NCBI GenBank assembly: GCA_037355855.1
Contig: CM074765.1
Coordinates: 3,038,001 to 3,102,000 of the forward strand
DNA: 64,000 bases
Direction: 5' to 3'
From: Pseudo-nitzschia pungens
Lineage: Eukaryota > Bacillariophyta > Bacillariophyceae > Bacillariales > Bacillariaceae
Program-made: the position numbers and the translations under genes
Shown here: positions 1 through 10,380 of the stretch, in pieces
Numbering within the stretch: the stretch's first letter is position 1
Layout of the letters: every line of letters begins with the position of its first letter
Notes under the pieces: model-generated
What the model was told of the DNA's origin: nothing
What the model saw: only the letters and a program-made list of their open reading frames with translations
Database searches by the model: none

Positions 1-1
1 T

Positions 2-2998
2 GTCACCTCTGCTCTTACTACTCCCTCTCCTACTCTTGATACCAGATCATCCTCTTCCTCTGCCTCATCAGCCTCTTCATCCTCTATGCATGGGTCTTCT
101 GTTGATGATATGTCTTCATCTTCTTCTGTGTCCTCATCTGCAGGTGTGCTTTCTGATGTTGAGATGCTTGGCACTGAATCTGCAACAGGGGAATCTGCAC
201 CAGGGGAATCTGCACCAGGGGATTCCTTGCAGTCTTCTTCTCTGTCAGCAGCTTCTCAGTTAGGCTCCCAGAAGTCAGGTCCTCCGCCGTCAGGTACTCT
301 GTCAGGCTCTCAGTCGTCAGGTACTCTGCCGTCAGACCCCAAGCTGACAGGCTCCGAGCCCTCAGGATCCCAGTCCTCAGGCTCCCAGCAGTCTGGACCC
401 CGGCCCCCAGTCTCCCAGCAGCCAGGATCCAACCCGGCAGGCTCCCAGCTGCCAAAGGGCTCTGGGACCTCAGGCAAGGTCCCTGCTTCATCTATCCTCA
501 AGCAATCTACTCTTGCCTTTTCCTCTGCCCAGAAGTCTGATCCCTCTCAGCAGCAAGCACGCCAATCCCAACGCCAGGAGGCTCTGGCTGCTGCCAACAG
601 GGCTCATTCCGCTTCCTTCTTCTGGTGTTTTTATGGTAAGGGCCCCTGTTCTGGCAAGTCTCCTATCCCATCTGCAATTCATGCCTTTCGAAAATCTCCA
701 ACTGGTAACCGGTTATGGGCTGGGTGTCCAAGCCCTACACACTTCTTCAGCAAGAAGGAGGGTAAAGACAAGAAATCCATCCATGATATTTGCCGGACTG
801 CCATCCCTCCTGTTTATGCTCAGGTTTTTCCGGACACTCCAGACTGGCGCAATGCCTCTGTAGCTTCCTTGGCTTCTATTGCCTCTGCTTGCTTTCAAGG
901 CTCTGCCCCAGCCTGGACCAAGCAACCATCTGGCCAGGCTCTGAAGAAATGTCTTATTGGTTTGGTCAAGATGTCTCCTGAGTGTTTTGATGACCTGTAT
1001 TGTGAGGGCAACCTTTTGCCTAGCACTGAAGGCAAAGTATGGTGGGCAGCCAATCAGGTGCTTGGCTCTCATTGGCATTTCAAGAAGCGCCCTCCTACAC
1101 CTGCGCCACCAGTGGCTGATGCTGCTTCCACTTCCAAATCTTCCACTTCCAAATCAGTGTCCTTTCTTCCTGGTGGTGGTGATGCTACTGTCTTGTCCTC
1201 TTCTGCTGGGCATTTCCTCCAACGCCGAGGGGTTTGCTCCAGTGATTCTAGAGCTCCAGTGGATGTAACTGCTGGCACCAAGTGTTCTCATAGTTCTTAT
1301 GTCACTCTGTCCCTTCCAAGGTTGATGTCACAACGCCCTGGGGAACTGTATGATGAGCTGCTCAAGTCTCTCAAGGAAGCTTTGGATCTTCTATGGACTG
1401 TTGACAAGCGCCTGGTGTTGTATGTTTTTCCCTCAAGAGCCAGGCTCAACCCCAAGGCCAAGCCTGTTACCAAGTTTTGGACGACACTTCCTGACAGGAA
1501 GACCTTGGAATTGTATGTTGCTCAGCTCTGGCTTCGCAGTAGAACTGCTCCTCATCTACGCTTCTTTTTGGGACACAGTGCTTCCCTGGAGAAACTCTTT
1601 TCAGCACAATTGCTCCAGAGGCTCAGAGACCGTGACATGGACCTGAAATATGACCACATACAGGCCCCAGTTATTGTCACCTGTGGCTTTCTCCTTGGAT
1701 CTTACATGCAGAGTTTTGATCTTGACCACTACAACGAATTGCTTCAGACTCATCCCAGGTTTCAGGCATGTCCTATTGCTGTTATCAGGAAGAATATCAG
1801 CCTTGACAACTCCAGAACTCCTGATCCCAATCCGGTTCTGGCTGCTCATGTTTTATGTGATGCAACAAAGCGCGCCCAAACTGTTAAGCTCCTCAAAGCC
1901 CAGTTCAACCGTTGCAAACCTTCAGACATTGCCTCTTTACCTGATGGTAAATTCTACAAGTTTATTGAGACAGCTACCAATCCTTCTGACAGACCTCTTC
2001 CCCCCTCCAAGCTCAAGACTGTTCGCCAGGCTAAGCACCGCCAAGCCAAATTTATTGAGAGCCATGAAACTGCTCCTGTTCTGGGGGTAGTTGATCTTGA
2101 TCTTCCAGTTGACTTGGGCCAAGGGCTGGGTTTGAAGACACTGCGCAGTGTGCTTCTGGGCATTAGAACCCGTGACAATTGGTCATGGCCTCTTTTTCTT
2201 TCTGTTGATACCAGTTCATACCGAGGCGAGATCCTTGCTTTGTACAATATCACTACCAAGGCTGAAGCAATGGCCATGTTGTCTTTCCTGCCTATTATAC
2301 TGGAAGCTCATTATGGTTCTTGTGTTCGACAATGGTTCTCTTCTGAGTGCTTGACTGAAATGGAAGCTTACCATTGGGATGCTGCTGTCAATTGTGTTGT
2401 GGAAACTGCACCTGCTGCAGATCCAATGCAGGATGACTCTCTTCCCTTTTTTGGTGATGGAGACGCACGAGATTGGGAACTTGTTGATGATGACTTGTCA
2501 GTTGACCTTGCCCCAGACCTCACCTTTGATCTAGATCTGCACTTTAACCTCCAAGCCCGTGCTGACAGTGGTGGTGGAGGCTTTGATGATTCTCAATCCA
2601 TGGATACTTTAGCGACTGGCACTTCCAATCTTACTGCTGTCCAGGCCTCAGCGCCTGCAGGTGCTGTTCCTCCTGGCGGTGATCCTACCCATGTGGCCAA
2701 GGCTGATGCCTCCCCTGGTATCTCTCCTGAAGTTCCCCCTGCAGTTCCTGACCCTCCCCATGATGCCATGGCTGGTGACCTCCCTGTGGCCTCTCCTGAG
2801 TCCTCAACTGCAGTTCCTGCTGCCGGTGGTGGGGAAGATGCAGCCTCTGCATTGAGGCTTGGAGTTGCTGCAATTGCATTCTCTTCCAGTCATGATGCTA
2901 GTGTCAGTGATTTGAGCCATGCCAATGTCTCCACCAAATCAGCTCCGGCAACTCTTCCTTCCGTGCGACAGACTCGGTTTCCTTCTGATCATGGTTAG
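2..2998 (+). CDS. LINE ORF1 protein (gag-like), N-terminus cut by window edge
   Basis: This is the first ORF of LINE copy A. The frame is open from base 2, and the first ATG in the window at 86 need not be the true start. The first ~150 visible residues are low-complexity Ser/Gly/Pro/Gln with repeated SGSQ-type blocks. A more ordered central part follows (roughly 1.5-2.4 kb), and the tail is acidic and Ala/Pro rich. I see no CCHC zinc knuckle and no RRM signature, so the nucleic-acid-binding role is inferred only from its position ahead of the RT ORF. It ends at TAG 2996-2998, overlapping the ORF2 start. Confidence 0.7.
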   Translation, partial: VTSALTTPSPTLDTRSSSSSASSASSSSMHGSSVDDMSSSSSVSSSAGVLSDVEMLGTESATGESAPGESAPGDSLQSSSLSAASQLGSQKSGPPPSGTLSGSQSSGTLPSDPKLTGSEPSGSQSSGSQQSGPRPPVSQQPGSNPAGSQLPKGSGTSGKVPASSILKQSTLAFSSAQKSDPSQQQARQSQRQEALAAANRAHSASFFWCFYGKGPCSGKSPIPSAIHAFRKSPTGNRLWAGCPSPTHFFSKKEGKDKKSIHDICRTAIPPVYAQVFPDTPDWRNASVASLASIASACFQGSAPAWTKQPSGQALKKCLIGLVKMSPECFDDLYCEGNLLPSTEGKVWWAANQVLGSHWHFKKRPPTPAPPVADAASTSKSSTSKSVSFLPGGGDATVLSSSAGHFLQRRGVCSSDSRAPVDVTAGTKCSHSSYVTLSLPRLMSQRPGELYDELLKSLKEALDLLWTVDKRLVLYVFPSRARLNPKAKPVTKFWTTLPDRKTLELYVAQLWLRSRTAPHLRFFLGHSASLEKLFSAQLLQRLRDRDMDLKYDHIQAPVIVTCGFLLGSYMQSFDLDHYNELLQTHPRFQACPIAVIRKNISLDNSRTPDPNPVLAAHVLCDATKRAQTVKLLKAQFNRCKPSDIASLPDGKFYKFIETATNPSDRPLPPSKLKTVRQAKHRQAKFIESHETAPVLGVVDLDLPVDLGQGLGLKTLRSVLLGIRTRDNWSWPLFLSVDTSSYRGEILALYNITTKAEAMAMLSFLPIILEAHYGSCVRQWFSSECLTEMEAYHWDAAVNCVVETAPAADPMQDDSLPFFGDGDARDWELVDDDLSVDLAPDLTFDLDLHFNLQARADSGGGGFDDSQSMDTLATGTSNLTAVQASAPAGAVPPGGDPTHVAKADASPGISPEVPPAVPDPPHDAMAGDLPVASPESSTAVPAAGGGEDAASALRLGVAAIAFSSSHDASVSDLSHANVSTKSAPATLPSVRQTRFPSDHG

Positions 2999-5900
2999 CT
3001 CTTCTGGTATGAGGTGTGATGGGATGCCTTCCAATCCAAATCCCATCAATGCTTCTCCTGTTTCTCCCTTTTCCCCCTCCGCCTCTTCCCCTGTCTCTCA
3101 TTTTGTCCAATTAACTCTTCATGGAGACTCTCTTGCTGCTAAGGATTCTGACAGTTTTGGTCATTCCTTTCCTCAAGCTCCATCATCTAATTCCACCATC
3201 ATCACCTTCCAAAACATTGGACCCCAGCGTAGAGCTGCCTTTATGTCCAGGTCCAAGCACAACTCCCGTCAATTTGTCAAGAGTAACGCCAGTGTGGCGC
3301 TTTTTGCTGAACATTGTTTGAATGAATCCAAACTCCTGCCCTGTGATCTTTTTAATAGGCGCATGAAGAATGTCTGTCCCTCAAGTTTTTCCTATCTTGC
3401 CAACAACAAGCATGAAGCTTCTGACTGCTCATGGCTTCAGCCTGGTGGCACAGGGTTTTCCATTGATCAACTGTTCAGTTCCCACAAGATTGCCCATGGG
3501 GCTGATCCTTCTGGTCTTGGAAGATGGTCCTTTGTCAAGTTTCAAGGCAGGGATGGCTATACTGTCACTATGTTTTCTGCTTACTGCCCTGTTGAAAATG
3601 ATAGGGATCTTGGTTCAGTCTGGAATCAACAGTGCCGCTACTTTCAAGCAGCTGAAAATCTTTTCAGTCCCAATCCATGCATTCTTTTTCACAGGGATTT
3701 GACTGCTGCCCTTCAGGTCTGCCTGGGTGCAGGTGACCAGGTCATTGTTGGGATTGACCAGAATGCTGATGTTCGAACTGATGGCTTGTCTTTTGAGCTC
3801 AAGGCTCTTGGTTTCAGAGAGGCCATTCTTACACTTCATAGTACGTCTTCGCCTCCTGCCACTCACAACCGCAACACTACCAGAACACCAATTGATGCCA
3901 TTTGGGTCTCTGAGAATGTTGATGTTCTCAGGGCTGGGTATTGTCCCTTTGGTGGTGTCTATGGTATGGAATCTGACCACAGAATGCTTTGGATTGAAGT
4001 CTGTAATTGCAGCCTCATGGGCAAACATTTGCCACCTCCTGTGAGCTTCTCTCATTCCAAACTCCAGTCCTCCCACCCTCATCTGCGCCACCGGTATTTC
4101 AAGCGTGTCAGGCACAGCTTTCTCCAGGCTGGAGTGTTTTCTCTCCAAGCTAAGCTGGAGCACCTCCTGGCTCAGTTTCAGTCTGGGGATATTTCTGTGC
4201 GCACTGATCTCATCACCACATATGAAGTACTCCATGAAACCTCTACCTCTCTCAGGCTCTCTGTTGAACAAAACCTCTGCCACACTAGAGCTGGTTTGGT
4301 TCCATGGTCACCAAAGCTGCAAGTCTATTGTGATACAATTGACTTTTGGAGGCGTGTTGTTAAGTTGAGACAGGGTGTGTCCACCAGTCATACTGTTTTG
4401 AAAAGGTTGGCCTGCAAGCTTTCTCTCTACAAAGGAGAACACAGTGACCTTTCCAGTGCTCTCCTCCATCTGAAACAAGCTTACAAGCAATACCGGGCAG
4501 TGAAGAAATTGGCCCCCTCATGGAGAGACTCCTTCAATCAAGGCCTGGTGGATGCACTTCTTGCTGAAGGCAAGCCCCACAACCAGAATGCTTCCCAGAT
4601 TCGTGCCAGGATGCGCAGGGAACGGCTTCAAAGAGAGCTTGGTCTCGCTGCTCGGTCTATTCGGGGACGTGTCAACAAGTCAGCAGTCTTGCGAGCTATT
4701 GCAGTTGGCCATGATGGTGTTGAACAGGTCTTGGAATCTCAGTCTACTATGGTTCCAGCTATGGCTGAATCCAATGTCCGGCGTCAACAGCAGTGTCTTG
4801 GCACTCCTTCCATGACTCCCTCCTTCATTCAAGATTTCGGCTACCTAGGCACTGCCCAGGCTGCTACTCATGTTCTTGATGGCACATATAATCCTCCTCC
4901 TGCCACTGACAAATACCTTTCTGAATTTCTTTCCTGTCTCAAAGTCCCTGACTCTATACTGAGTTTGCCCCCCTTTGACTATTCAGTGTGTCCAGCTGAC
5001 AATGCTGCTGCCTGGAAACGCCAGAGGGAACGCACAGCAAGTGAACCTTCTTGTTTGAGTTTTGCACACCACAAGGCATTTGCCCTGGATCCCCAGCTGA
5101 ACAAGTTTGACACTCTCCTGAGATCCGTCCCATTGATTGTTGGCTTCTCTCCTTCTGCTTGGCAGGTCATCACTGATGTTGAGATCTTCAAGAAACCTGG
5201 TGAATATAGAGTGGATAAGATGAGGCTTATTCAGCTGATGTCTCCTGAGTTCCAAATCAACAACAAGATGATTGGTAGACGCATTCTTGCCTATGCTGAA
5301 CGTGCCAATGCCGTGGCTGTTGATCAACATGGAAGCAGGAAACACCACAAGGCCATCAACACCTGCCTGAACAAGAAGCTCATCTGTGATGTGTTGCGGC
5401 AGAAGCGCAGATCCGGTGCTGTTGCTATGAATGATGCCAAGGGCTGTTATGATAGAATCTCTCATCCCATTGCAGGTCTCACTCTCCAGAGCTTTGGGGT
5501 TCCTGCCCATGTGTGTGAAGTTCTTCTGTCTACTCTGCAACATGCTAAGCATCACATCAAAACTGGTTTTGGTCGGTCCGGCCCTGTGTATGGTGATGAA
5601 CCTGTTCCTCTCAGTGGTTGTGGCCAAGGCAATGGTATTGGTCCAACTCTTTGGGCCTTGGTGTCAACAATTGTCTTCCGAATGATGCAACAGGCTGGGC
5701 ATGGTGTCCATCTTATCACTTCTTTGTCACTGCAACTGGTTTCTCTGGTGGGTTTTGCCTTTGTGGATGACACAGATTTGTTTTGTGCTGGCTCTGATTC
5801 CTCAACATCTGGTGAGGAATTGGCTGTTGATTTTCAGGCAGCTCTTGACCGATGGGCTGGAGGGATTATTGCCACTGGTGGTGCGATTGAACCTGCCAAA

Positions 5901-8825
5901 TCCTTCTGTTATTTGATTGATTTCAAATGGAATGGATCCGGTTGGGACTATCGCTCCATTGCTGACATGCCCGGTGACTTCTCTGTTGCTGACAAGAATG
6001 GCAATCGAGCTACCCTGGATCGGTTTGAAGTTGATCATGCTGACAAGACCCTTGGGGTTTTTATCTCCATGGATGGCAATGAGGAAGCACAGATTGCTCA
6101 CATGAAGTCCCAGTCTCAGTCTTTTGGCTCTCAACTCAGGGCTTCCAAGTGTGAGAAGCGCGCATCCCTCTACACCTTCAAGTATTCTTTCATGAAGTCT
6201 GTTGAATACCCCATGCCTGTCACGCAACTTGATGAGGCCACCTGGACTAAGATTATTCACCCAGCTCTTGTTCCTGTGCTGAACAAAGCAGGGATGTCAC
6301 GGACATTTCCTAGACATGTGTTCTATGGTCCTTCCCTCTATCAAGGCTTTGGTTTCATCCATCCATACCTCCTCCAAGAGTTCAGTCATATTGCCACCCT
6401 CTTTCAGGAATCTGTCAGGTCCTCACAAACTGGTAGGATTCTCAGGCTCACTGCTGAGTCTCTCAGGCTAGAACTTGGACTTCCTCTCCATCTTGGTGTC
6501 ACACCCTATCATCCCTTTGCTTCATACGTCACTCCCTGCTGGTACAAACATGTGTGGAAGTTTTTCTCTGTTCACCCTGTGAGCTTGTTTGAAGACTTCC
6601 CAGATCTACCACTGTTACGTTCCAATGACTGTTATCTCATGCAAGCCTTTGTCAACTCTGGCTTCAGAGGTGCTGACTTGTCCCTCTTGAATCACATGCG
6701 CATGTCCCTCAAGGCTATTTCCCTTGCTGACATTTGTACTCCAGATGGGAAAAGAATCTCTCCCATGGCCTTCCAGCTGACATCCTCCAATCACTTGAGG
6801 GATCATCTTGACTGGCCCAGATGTCCTCCATCCTGGCCTCCAGCAGCACAGCGCTTATGGACTAAGGCTCTTCAGACCTGTTTTCTTCCCCCCTGTCCAC
6901 CCCCTGCAGCCAGGGCACTGGCTCCTTCTTTTCACCTTGGGCATTGGCTCTCTCCCCAGACAGCTTCTCTTTGGCCTTGGTTTTTGTCTCCATCCACCAA
7001 CAGAATATTCTTCAAAACTTCTACTGGCTGGATTGTGAGCACCTCCCAGGGCAGGGGCAGATACAGGGTCACTTCTGAACTCATTTCTGACAAACCAGCC
7101 TGTGCTGATGTGCTTGTCTGCCCTGTTATTTGTGGACAAGTTGTACGCGTTGTTGGGTCCTCTGCTTTTGTTTCTGAGCCTCCTGACATGGATCCTCTGG
7201 TGTACAATCCATTTGATTCTCTTCCAGACTCCCCAGTAGATGCCTTTGATGCACTCTGTGCGTCTCCAAGGGTACTTCTCCACAAATATTCCCTACCACA
7301 GGCTGGCTGTCAGCACCTTGTTGATGCTATTGAGAGTGGTACTGCCAGTGCTGTATGTGATGGTTCATTTGATCCGGACCTTCTCAGAGGAACTTCTGCT
7401 TTCATTTTGTCACCCAATACCTCCACCAAGTCAGCTTCATTGTTCCTCACTGGCTGTAATTTTGTCAGTGGATCCCCTGAGGACCAATCATCCTATAGGA
7501 GTGAGCTGGCAGGCATCCTTGGGGTTCTCACCTGTTGCACTGCTCTGGTGAGTCTTTTTGATATTGCTTCTGGCTCTATCACCATTGCTCTGGATGGTGA
7601 CACAGCTCTCAAACAGGCTGAGGGATCCTGGCCCTTGGTTATTTCCCAGAAGTCTTTTGATTATGTTTATGTCATCAGAAACATGATTTCTGCCCTGCCA
7701 ATCTCTGTGCATTTTCAGTGGGTTCAGGGCCATCAAGCTGGAATCTTTCTTGATTGGTGGGCCCTTCGCAATCATCAGGTTGACAGCATGGCAAAGGCAT
7801 TTCTCTCTGTCCATAGAGCTTCTGCCCATCACTATCCCAGACTTGTGTTTGAGCCTTGGGCATTTTCTCTCAATGGATGCAAGTGTTCAAGGTTTGATCA
7901 AAATGCTTTGCATGTTGCCATTTCTGGTCCTCCTCTTCTTAAATATTGGCAGACCCACCATGATATCCCCATTCCACAACCTGTTTTGGGTTCCATCCAT
8001 TGGTGTGCCCATCTGTCTGCCTTCAAGCGTCTACCTCCTGGCATGCAAAGGTGGTTTGTCAAGTTTGCTTCTGGATGCATTGGTGTTGGCAACCAACTAC
8101 TTCACTACCAGTATCAGGATCACTCCAGGTGTCCCTTGTGTGATGCAGACAACGAGAAGGTTTCTCATGTGCTCTCCTGCAAGGACACTGGGGCTGTCAG
8201 GCATAGTGTGTCTGCCTTCACGGGACCACTGCAGAAGAGGCTTGAAGTTGAACAAACTGATCCATCATTGGTTGCTGCCATTGTGGATCTTCTCACCAGA
8301 GTTCGGAAGGGCCAGACCATTTATCCATCATCCTACTCACTTGCAATTGCGTCTGCTGTCAGGGCACAGAGGACTATTGGCTGGCACAACTGGCTTCTGG
8401 GTAGGTGGTCTCCTCGCTGGTATCAAATCCAGGCTGACTACTACTCCCACATTGGAAGCAAGCGCTCTCCCAAACGTTGGGCCACAGCTATCATCCATCA
8501 GTTCTTTCTTACCTCCTGGGATCTTTGGACCTATAGGAATGAACGACTCCATGGTCCTGGGGGTACCCTTGATGCTGAACAACACCAATCTCTTGATGCT
8601 TCCATTACCTCTGAATTGGCCATTGGTGCAGCTGGTGCACTTCCCCAGTCACACTCCCTTTTACAAACCCCTTTCCAAGTCCTACAAGGTTACACCCTGA
8701 CTGCCAAGAGGCAGTGGCTTGCAACCATCCACCTTGCCAGGAAGCAGTATGCAGCACCTGTCCAACCTGTGCAGCCATACCAACGAGAGGCTGCTCTCTT
8801 AAGAGCCTGGCTTACTGGACCTTAG
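2991..8825 (+). CDS. LINE ORF2 polyprotein: APE endonuclease, reverse transcriptase, RNase H
   Basis: This is the replication protein of the LINE, about 1,945 residues. From the N-terminus there is an APE-type endonuclease (TFQNIGPQRR region, DQNADVRTDG, and the SDHR signature near 3973). A reverse transcriptase follows, with MNDAKGCYDRI, PLSGCGQGNGIGP and the catalytic FVDD near 5758. An RNase H domain comes next (CDGSFD near 7357, SYRSELAG near 7491, DGD near 7594, NHQVDSMAKAF near 7774). The C-terminus has a Cys-His cluster CPLCDADNEKVSHVLSC near 8131. The frame is open further back to ATG 2919. I prefer ATG 2991 because it overlaps the ORF1 stop (ATGGTTAG), a typical reinitiation arrangement. 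The clade is uncertain; RNase H in the RT ORF suggests an I-group or stramenopile lineage. Confidence 0.9.
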   Translation: MVSSSGMRCDGMPSNPNPINASPVSPFSPSASSPVSHFVQLTLHGDSLAAKDSDSFGHSFPQAPSSNSTIITFQNIGPQRRAAFMSRSKHNSRQFVKSNASVALFAEHCLNESKLLPCDLFNRRMKNVCPSSFSYLANNKHEASDCSWLQPGGTGFSIDQLFSSHKIAHGADPSGLGRWSFVKFQGRDGYTVTMFSAYCPVENDRDLGSVWNQQCRYFQAAENLFSPNPCILFHRDLTAALQVCLGAGDQVIVGIDQNADVRTDGLSFELKALGFREAILTLHSTSSPPATHNRNTTRTPIDAIWVSENVDVLRAGYCPFGGVYGMESDHRMLWIEVCNCSLMGKHLPPPVSFSHSKLQSSHPHLRHRYFKRVRHSFLQAGVFSLQAKLEHLLAQFQSGDISVRTDLITTYEVLHETSTSLRLSVEQNLCHTRAGLVPWSPKLQVYCDTIDFWRRVVKLRQGVSTSHTVLKRLACKLSLYKGEHSDLSSALLHLKQAYKQYRAVKKLAPSWRDSFNQGLVDALLAEGKPHNQNASQIRARMRRERLQRELGLAARSIRGRVNKSAVLRAIAVGHDGVEQVLESQSTMVPAMAESNVRRQQQCLGTPSMTPSFIQDFGYLGTAQAATHVLDGTYNPPPATDKYLSEFLSCLKVPDSILSLPPFDYSVCPADNAAAWKRQRERTASEPSCLSFAHHKAFALDPQLNKFDTLLRSVPLIVGFSPSAWQVITDVEIFKKPGEYRVDKMRLIQLMSPEFQINNKMIGRRILAYAERANAVAVDQHGSRKHHKAINTCLNKKLICDVLRQKRRSGAVAMNDAKGCYDRISHPIAGLTLQSFGVPAHVCEVLLSTLQHAKHHIKTGFGRSGPVYGDEPVPLSGCGQGNGIGPTLWALVSTIVFRMMQQAGHGVHLITSLSLQLVSLVGFAFVDDTDLFCAGSDSSTSGEELAVDFQAALDRWAGGIIATGGAIEPAKSFCYLIDFKWNGSGWDYRSIADMPGDFSVADKNGNRATLDRFEVDHADKTLGVFISMDGNEEAQIAHMKSQSQSFGSQLRASKCEKRASLYTFKYSFMKSVEYPMPVTQLDEATWTKIIHPALVPVLNKAGMSRTFPRHVFYGPSLYQGFGFIHPYLLQEFSHIATLFQESVRSSQTGRILRLTAESLRLELGLPLHLGVTPYHPFASYVTPCWYKHVWKFFSVHPVSLFEDFPDLPLLRSNDCYLMQAFVNSGFRGADLSLLNHMRMSLKAISLADICTPDGKRISPMAFQLTSSNHLRDHLDWPRCPPSWPPAAQRLWTKALQTCFLPPCPPPAARALAPSFHLGHWLSPQTASLWPWFLSPSTNRIFFKTSTGWIVSTSQGRGRYRVTSELISDKPACADVLVCPVICGQVVRVVGSSAFVSEPPDMDPLVYNPFDSLPDSPVDAFDALCASPRVLLHKYSLPQAGCQHLVDAIESGTASAVCDGSFDPDLLRGTSAFILSPNTSTKSASLFLTGCNFVSGSPEDQSSYRSELAGILGVLTCCTALVSLFDIASGSITIALDGDTALKQAEGSWPLVISQKSFDYVYVIRNMISALPISVHFQWVQGHQAGIFLDWWALRNHQVDSMAKAFLSVHRASAHHYPRLVFEPWAFSLNGCKCSRFDQNALHVAISGPPLLKYWQTHHDIPIPQPVLGSIHWCAHLSAFKRLPPGMQRWFVKFASGCIGVGNQLLHYQYQDHSRCPLCDADNEKVSHVLSCKDTGAVRHSVSAFTGPLQKRLEVEQTDPSLVAAIVDLLTRVRKGQTIYPSSYSLAIASAVRAQRTIGWHNWLLGRWSPRWYQIQADYYSHIGSKRSPKRWATAIIHQFFLTSWDLWTYRNERLHGPGGTLDAEQHQSLDASITSELAIGAAGALPQSHSLLQTPFQVLQGYTLTAKRQWLATIHLARKQYAAPVQPVQPYQREAALLRAWLTGP

Positions 8826-9135
8826 GGTGCTTCCACTTTGTACTTTGGTTTGTCTTCTGTTCCTGTTTCTCATCCTGTCATATAACTTTTGATACTGGAT
8901 CTTATCCCAATATCCACATTCCCATCTCACTTTCTCTCAAGTCCCTATTTTGTGGGACTTGTATGTCTTTTTCCCTGCTTGATGTTCAAGGTTTGTTTGA
9001 AAATTTGTCGTTCTGCCACTTGGGGTCCTGACTCTATGATGGAGGCGACGTTAAAGTCTGGTTACAGACTGAGTAATTTAGTTTCACCTTTGGTGATTAA
9101 AGTTATTTAAATACGTATATTATTATTATTATTAG
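8826..9135 (+). other. LINE 3' UTR with (ATT)n tail
   Basis: This is the non-coding 3' end of LINE copy A. It contains conserved blocks shared with copies B and C, including the stretch around 9040-9100 (ACGTTAAAGTCTGGTTACAG and the TTTCACCTTTGGTGATTAAA palindrome-like segment). It ends in an ATT trinucleotide run. The conservation in three copies suggests it is the recognition region for the element's own RT, as in other 3'-end-specific LINEs. That role is inferred. Confidence 0.75.
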
Positions 9136-10380
9136 TATGGTCTGCCGGTTGCAGGAGCTTCTTTCAGATCCTATTTAACCAAGCATCTAAGGGAACTGGG
9201 ATATCAAGCATGTAAAGCAGATCCTGATGTCCACATGCGCATTGAAACTAAGAAGGATGGAACGAGGTACTGGGCGTATCTCATTGCTTACGTGGATGAT
9301 ATCGTCTGCTGCAGTGAAAATCCAAGGCGCCAGCTGGAGAGTATAGAACAGCGGTTCACACTCAAGGATGGTACTATAGAAGTCCCGAAGCTCTACCTTG
9401 GCGCTGACGTCACTCAGTACAAGATTGATGATGACCCTATTCCTAAATGGGCCATGTCCTCTGAGAAGTATGCCAAGAAAGCAGTGGACGCAGTGGAACA
9501 GGAACTCGGAACTGAGAAGTATGGGTACAAGTACCTTCCGAAGAAAGTAACCACTCCGCTGACTAACGATTACAGACCTGAGGTTGACTTGACCCAGGAA
9601 CTGGATCCTCAAATGCAGAACTACTACCAAGGTCTTATTGGAGTTCTCCGATGGCTTTGTGAACTCGGTAGGTTAGATTTGGTGACGCCTGTGTCCCTGA
9701 TGTCAAGGTATTTGGCTCAAGCAAGGATTGGTCACTTGAACCAGCTGTTCCATATGTTTGCTTATATCAAGAACCATGCCAGATCAAGGTTGGTGTTTGA
9801 TGACGCGATCCCTGATATCGATGAGTCCAGCTTTGCACAGTGTGATTGGAGCGAGTTTTATCCAGATGCCAAGGAGGTTATACCCCCTGATGCCCCAGAA
9901 GCCTTGGGTAAGGCTGTTATCATGACGTGTTTTGTTGATGCAGACCATGCTGGTTGTAAGGCAACGAGACGCTCGCACACTGGTATCATTATCTTCTTGA
10001 ATAATGCCCCTATTCTTTGGTTCAGCAAGAGGCAAACCACAGTGGAGACTTCTACCTTTGGTTCTGAGATTGTGGCAATGCGCATTGCTGTTGAGATGAT
10101 CGAAGGCCTCAGATATAAGCTCCGAATGCTGGGTGCGCCCATTGCTGGATCCACCAATGTATTTTGTGACAACGATTCAGTTGTAAAGAATGTTACCAGA
10201 CCGGAGAGTCCATGCAACAAAAAACATAACAGCGTTGCCTACCACAAGGCGCGCGAGGCTATTGCTGCTGGAACAATCCGTGTTGCAAAGGAACCAGGCG
10301 AGAGCAACATTGCTGATCTATTCACTAAGTTGCTTAATGGTCCCATGTTGAAGAGCCACTGTGAACAATGTATGTGGTAA
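9136..10380 (+). pseudogene. Copia pol fragment: reverse transcriptase C-terminus and RNase H
   Basis: This is the 3' half of a Ty1/copia pol frame. It starts in the middle of the RT domain: YGLPVAGASF corresponds to the LYGLKQ-type motif. The catalytic YVDD motif (AYVDDIVCC) is near 9289. The RT thumb region and a copia RNase H follow (CFVDADHAGC near 9931, TSTFGSEIVAM near 10051, CDNDSVVKNV near 10168, ADLFTKLL near 10315). It is truncated exactly where LINE copy A ends, with an in-frame TAG created at the junction (9133-9135). It has no start of its own and is a disrupted gene. The remaining frame is fully open, so the disruption is recent on this scale. Confidence 0.88.

Larger units (their letters stand above)
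1..9135 (+). mobile_element. Non-LTR retrotransposon (LINE) copy A, 5' end outside window
   Basis: This is a LINE with two overlapping ORFs followed by a ~310-bp 3' UTR that ends in an (ATT)n tail at about 9118-9135. The same 3' UTR recurs at 28317-28624 and 44345-44635, each time ending in the same ATTTAAATACG(T/C)ATATT(ATT)n sequence, so the 3' terminus is defined by comparison. The element ends abruptly against the middle of a copia pol reading frame (from 9136), so the LINE inserted into a copia element. Both ORFs are open, so this copy could be intact apart from what lies left of position 1. The left target-site duplication is out of view. Confidence 0.9.

Noticed and set aside
7750..8700. 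316-residue frame within the LINE
   Set aside because: Leu/Ser/Pro-rich out-of-frame reading of ORF2, which continues through here with RNase H motifs.
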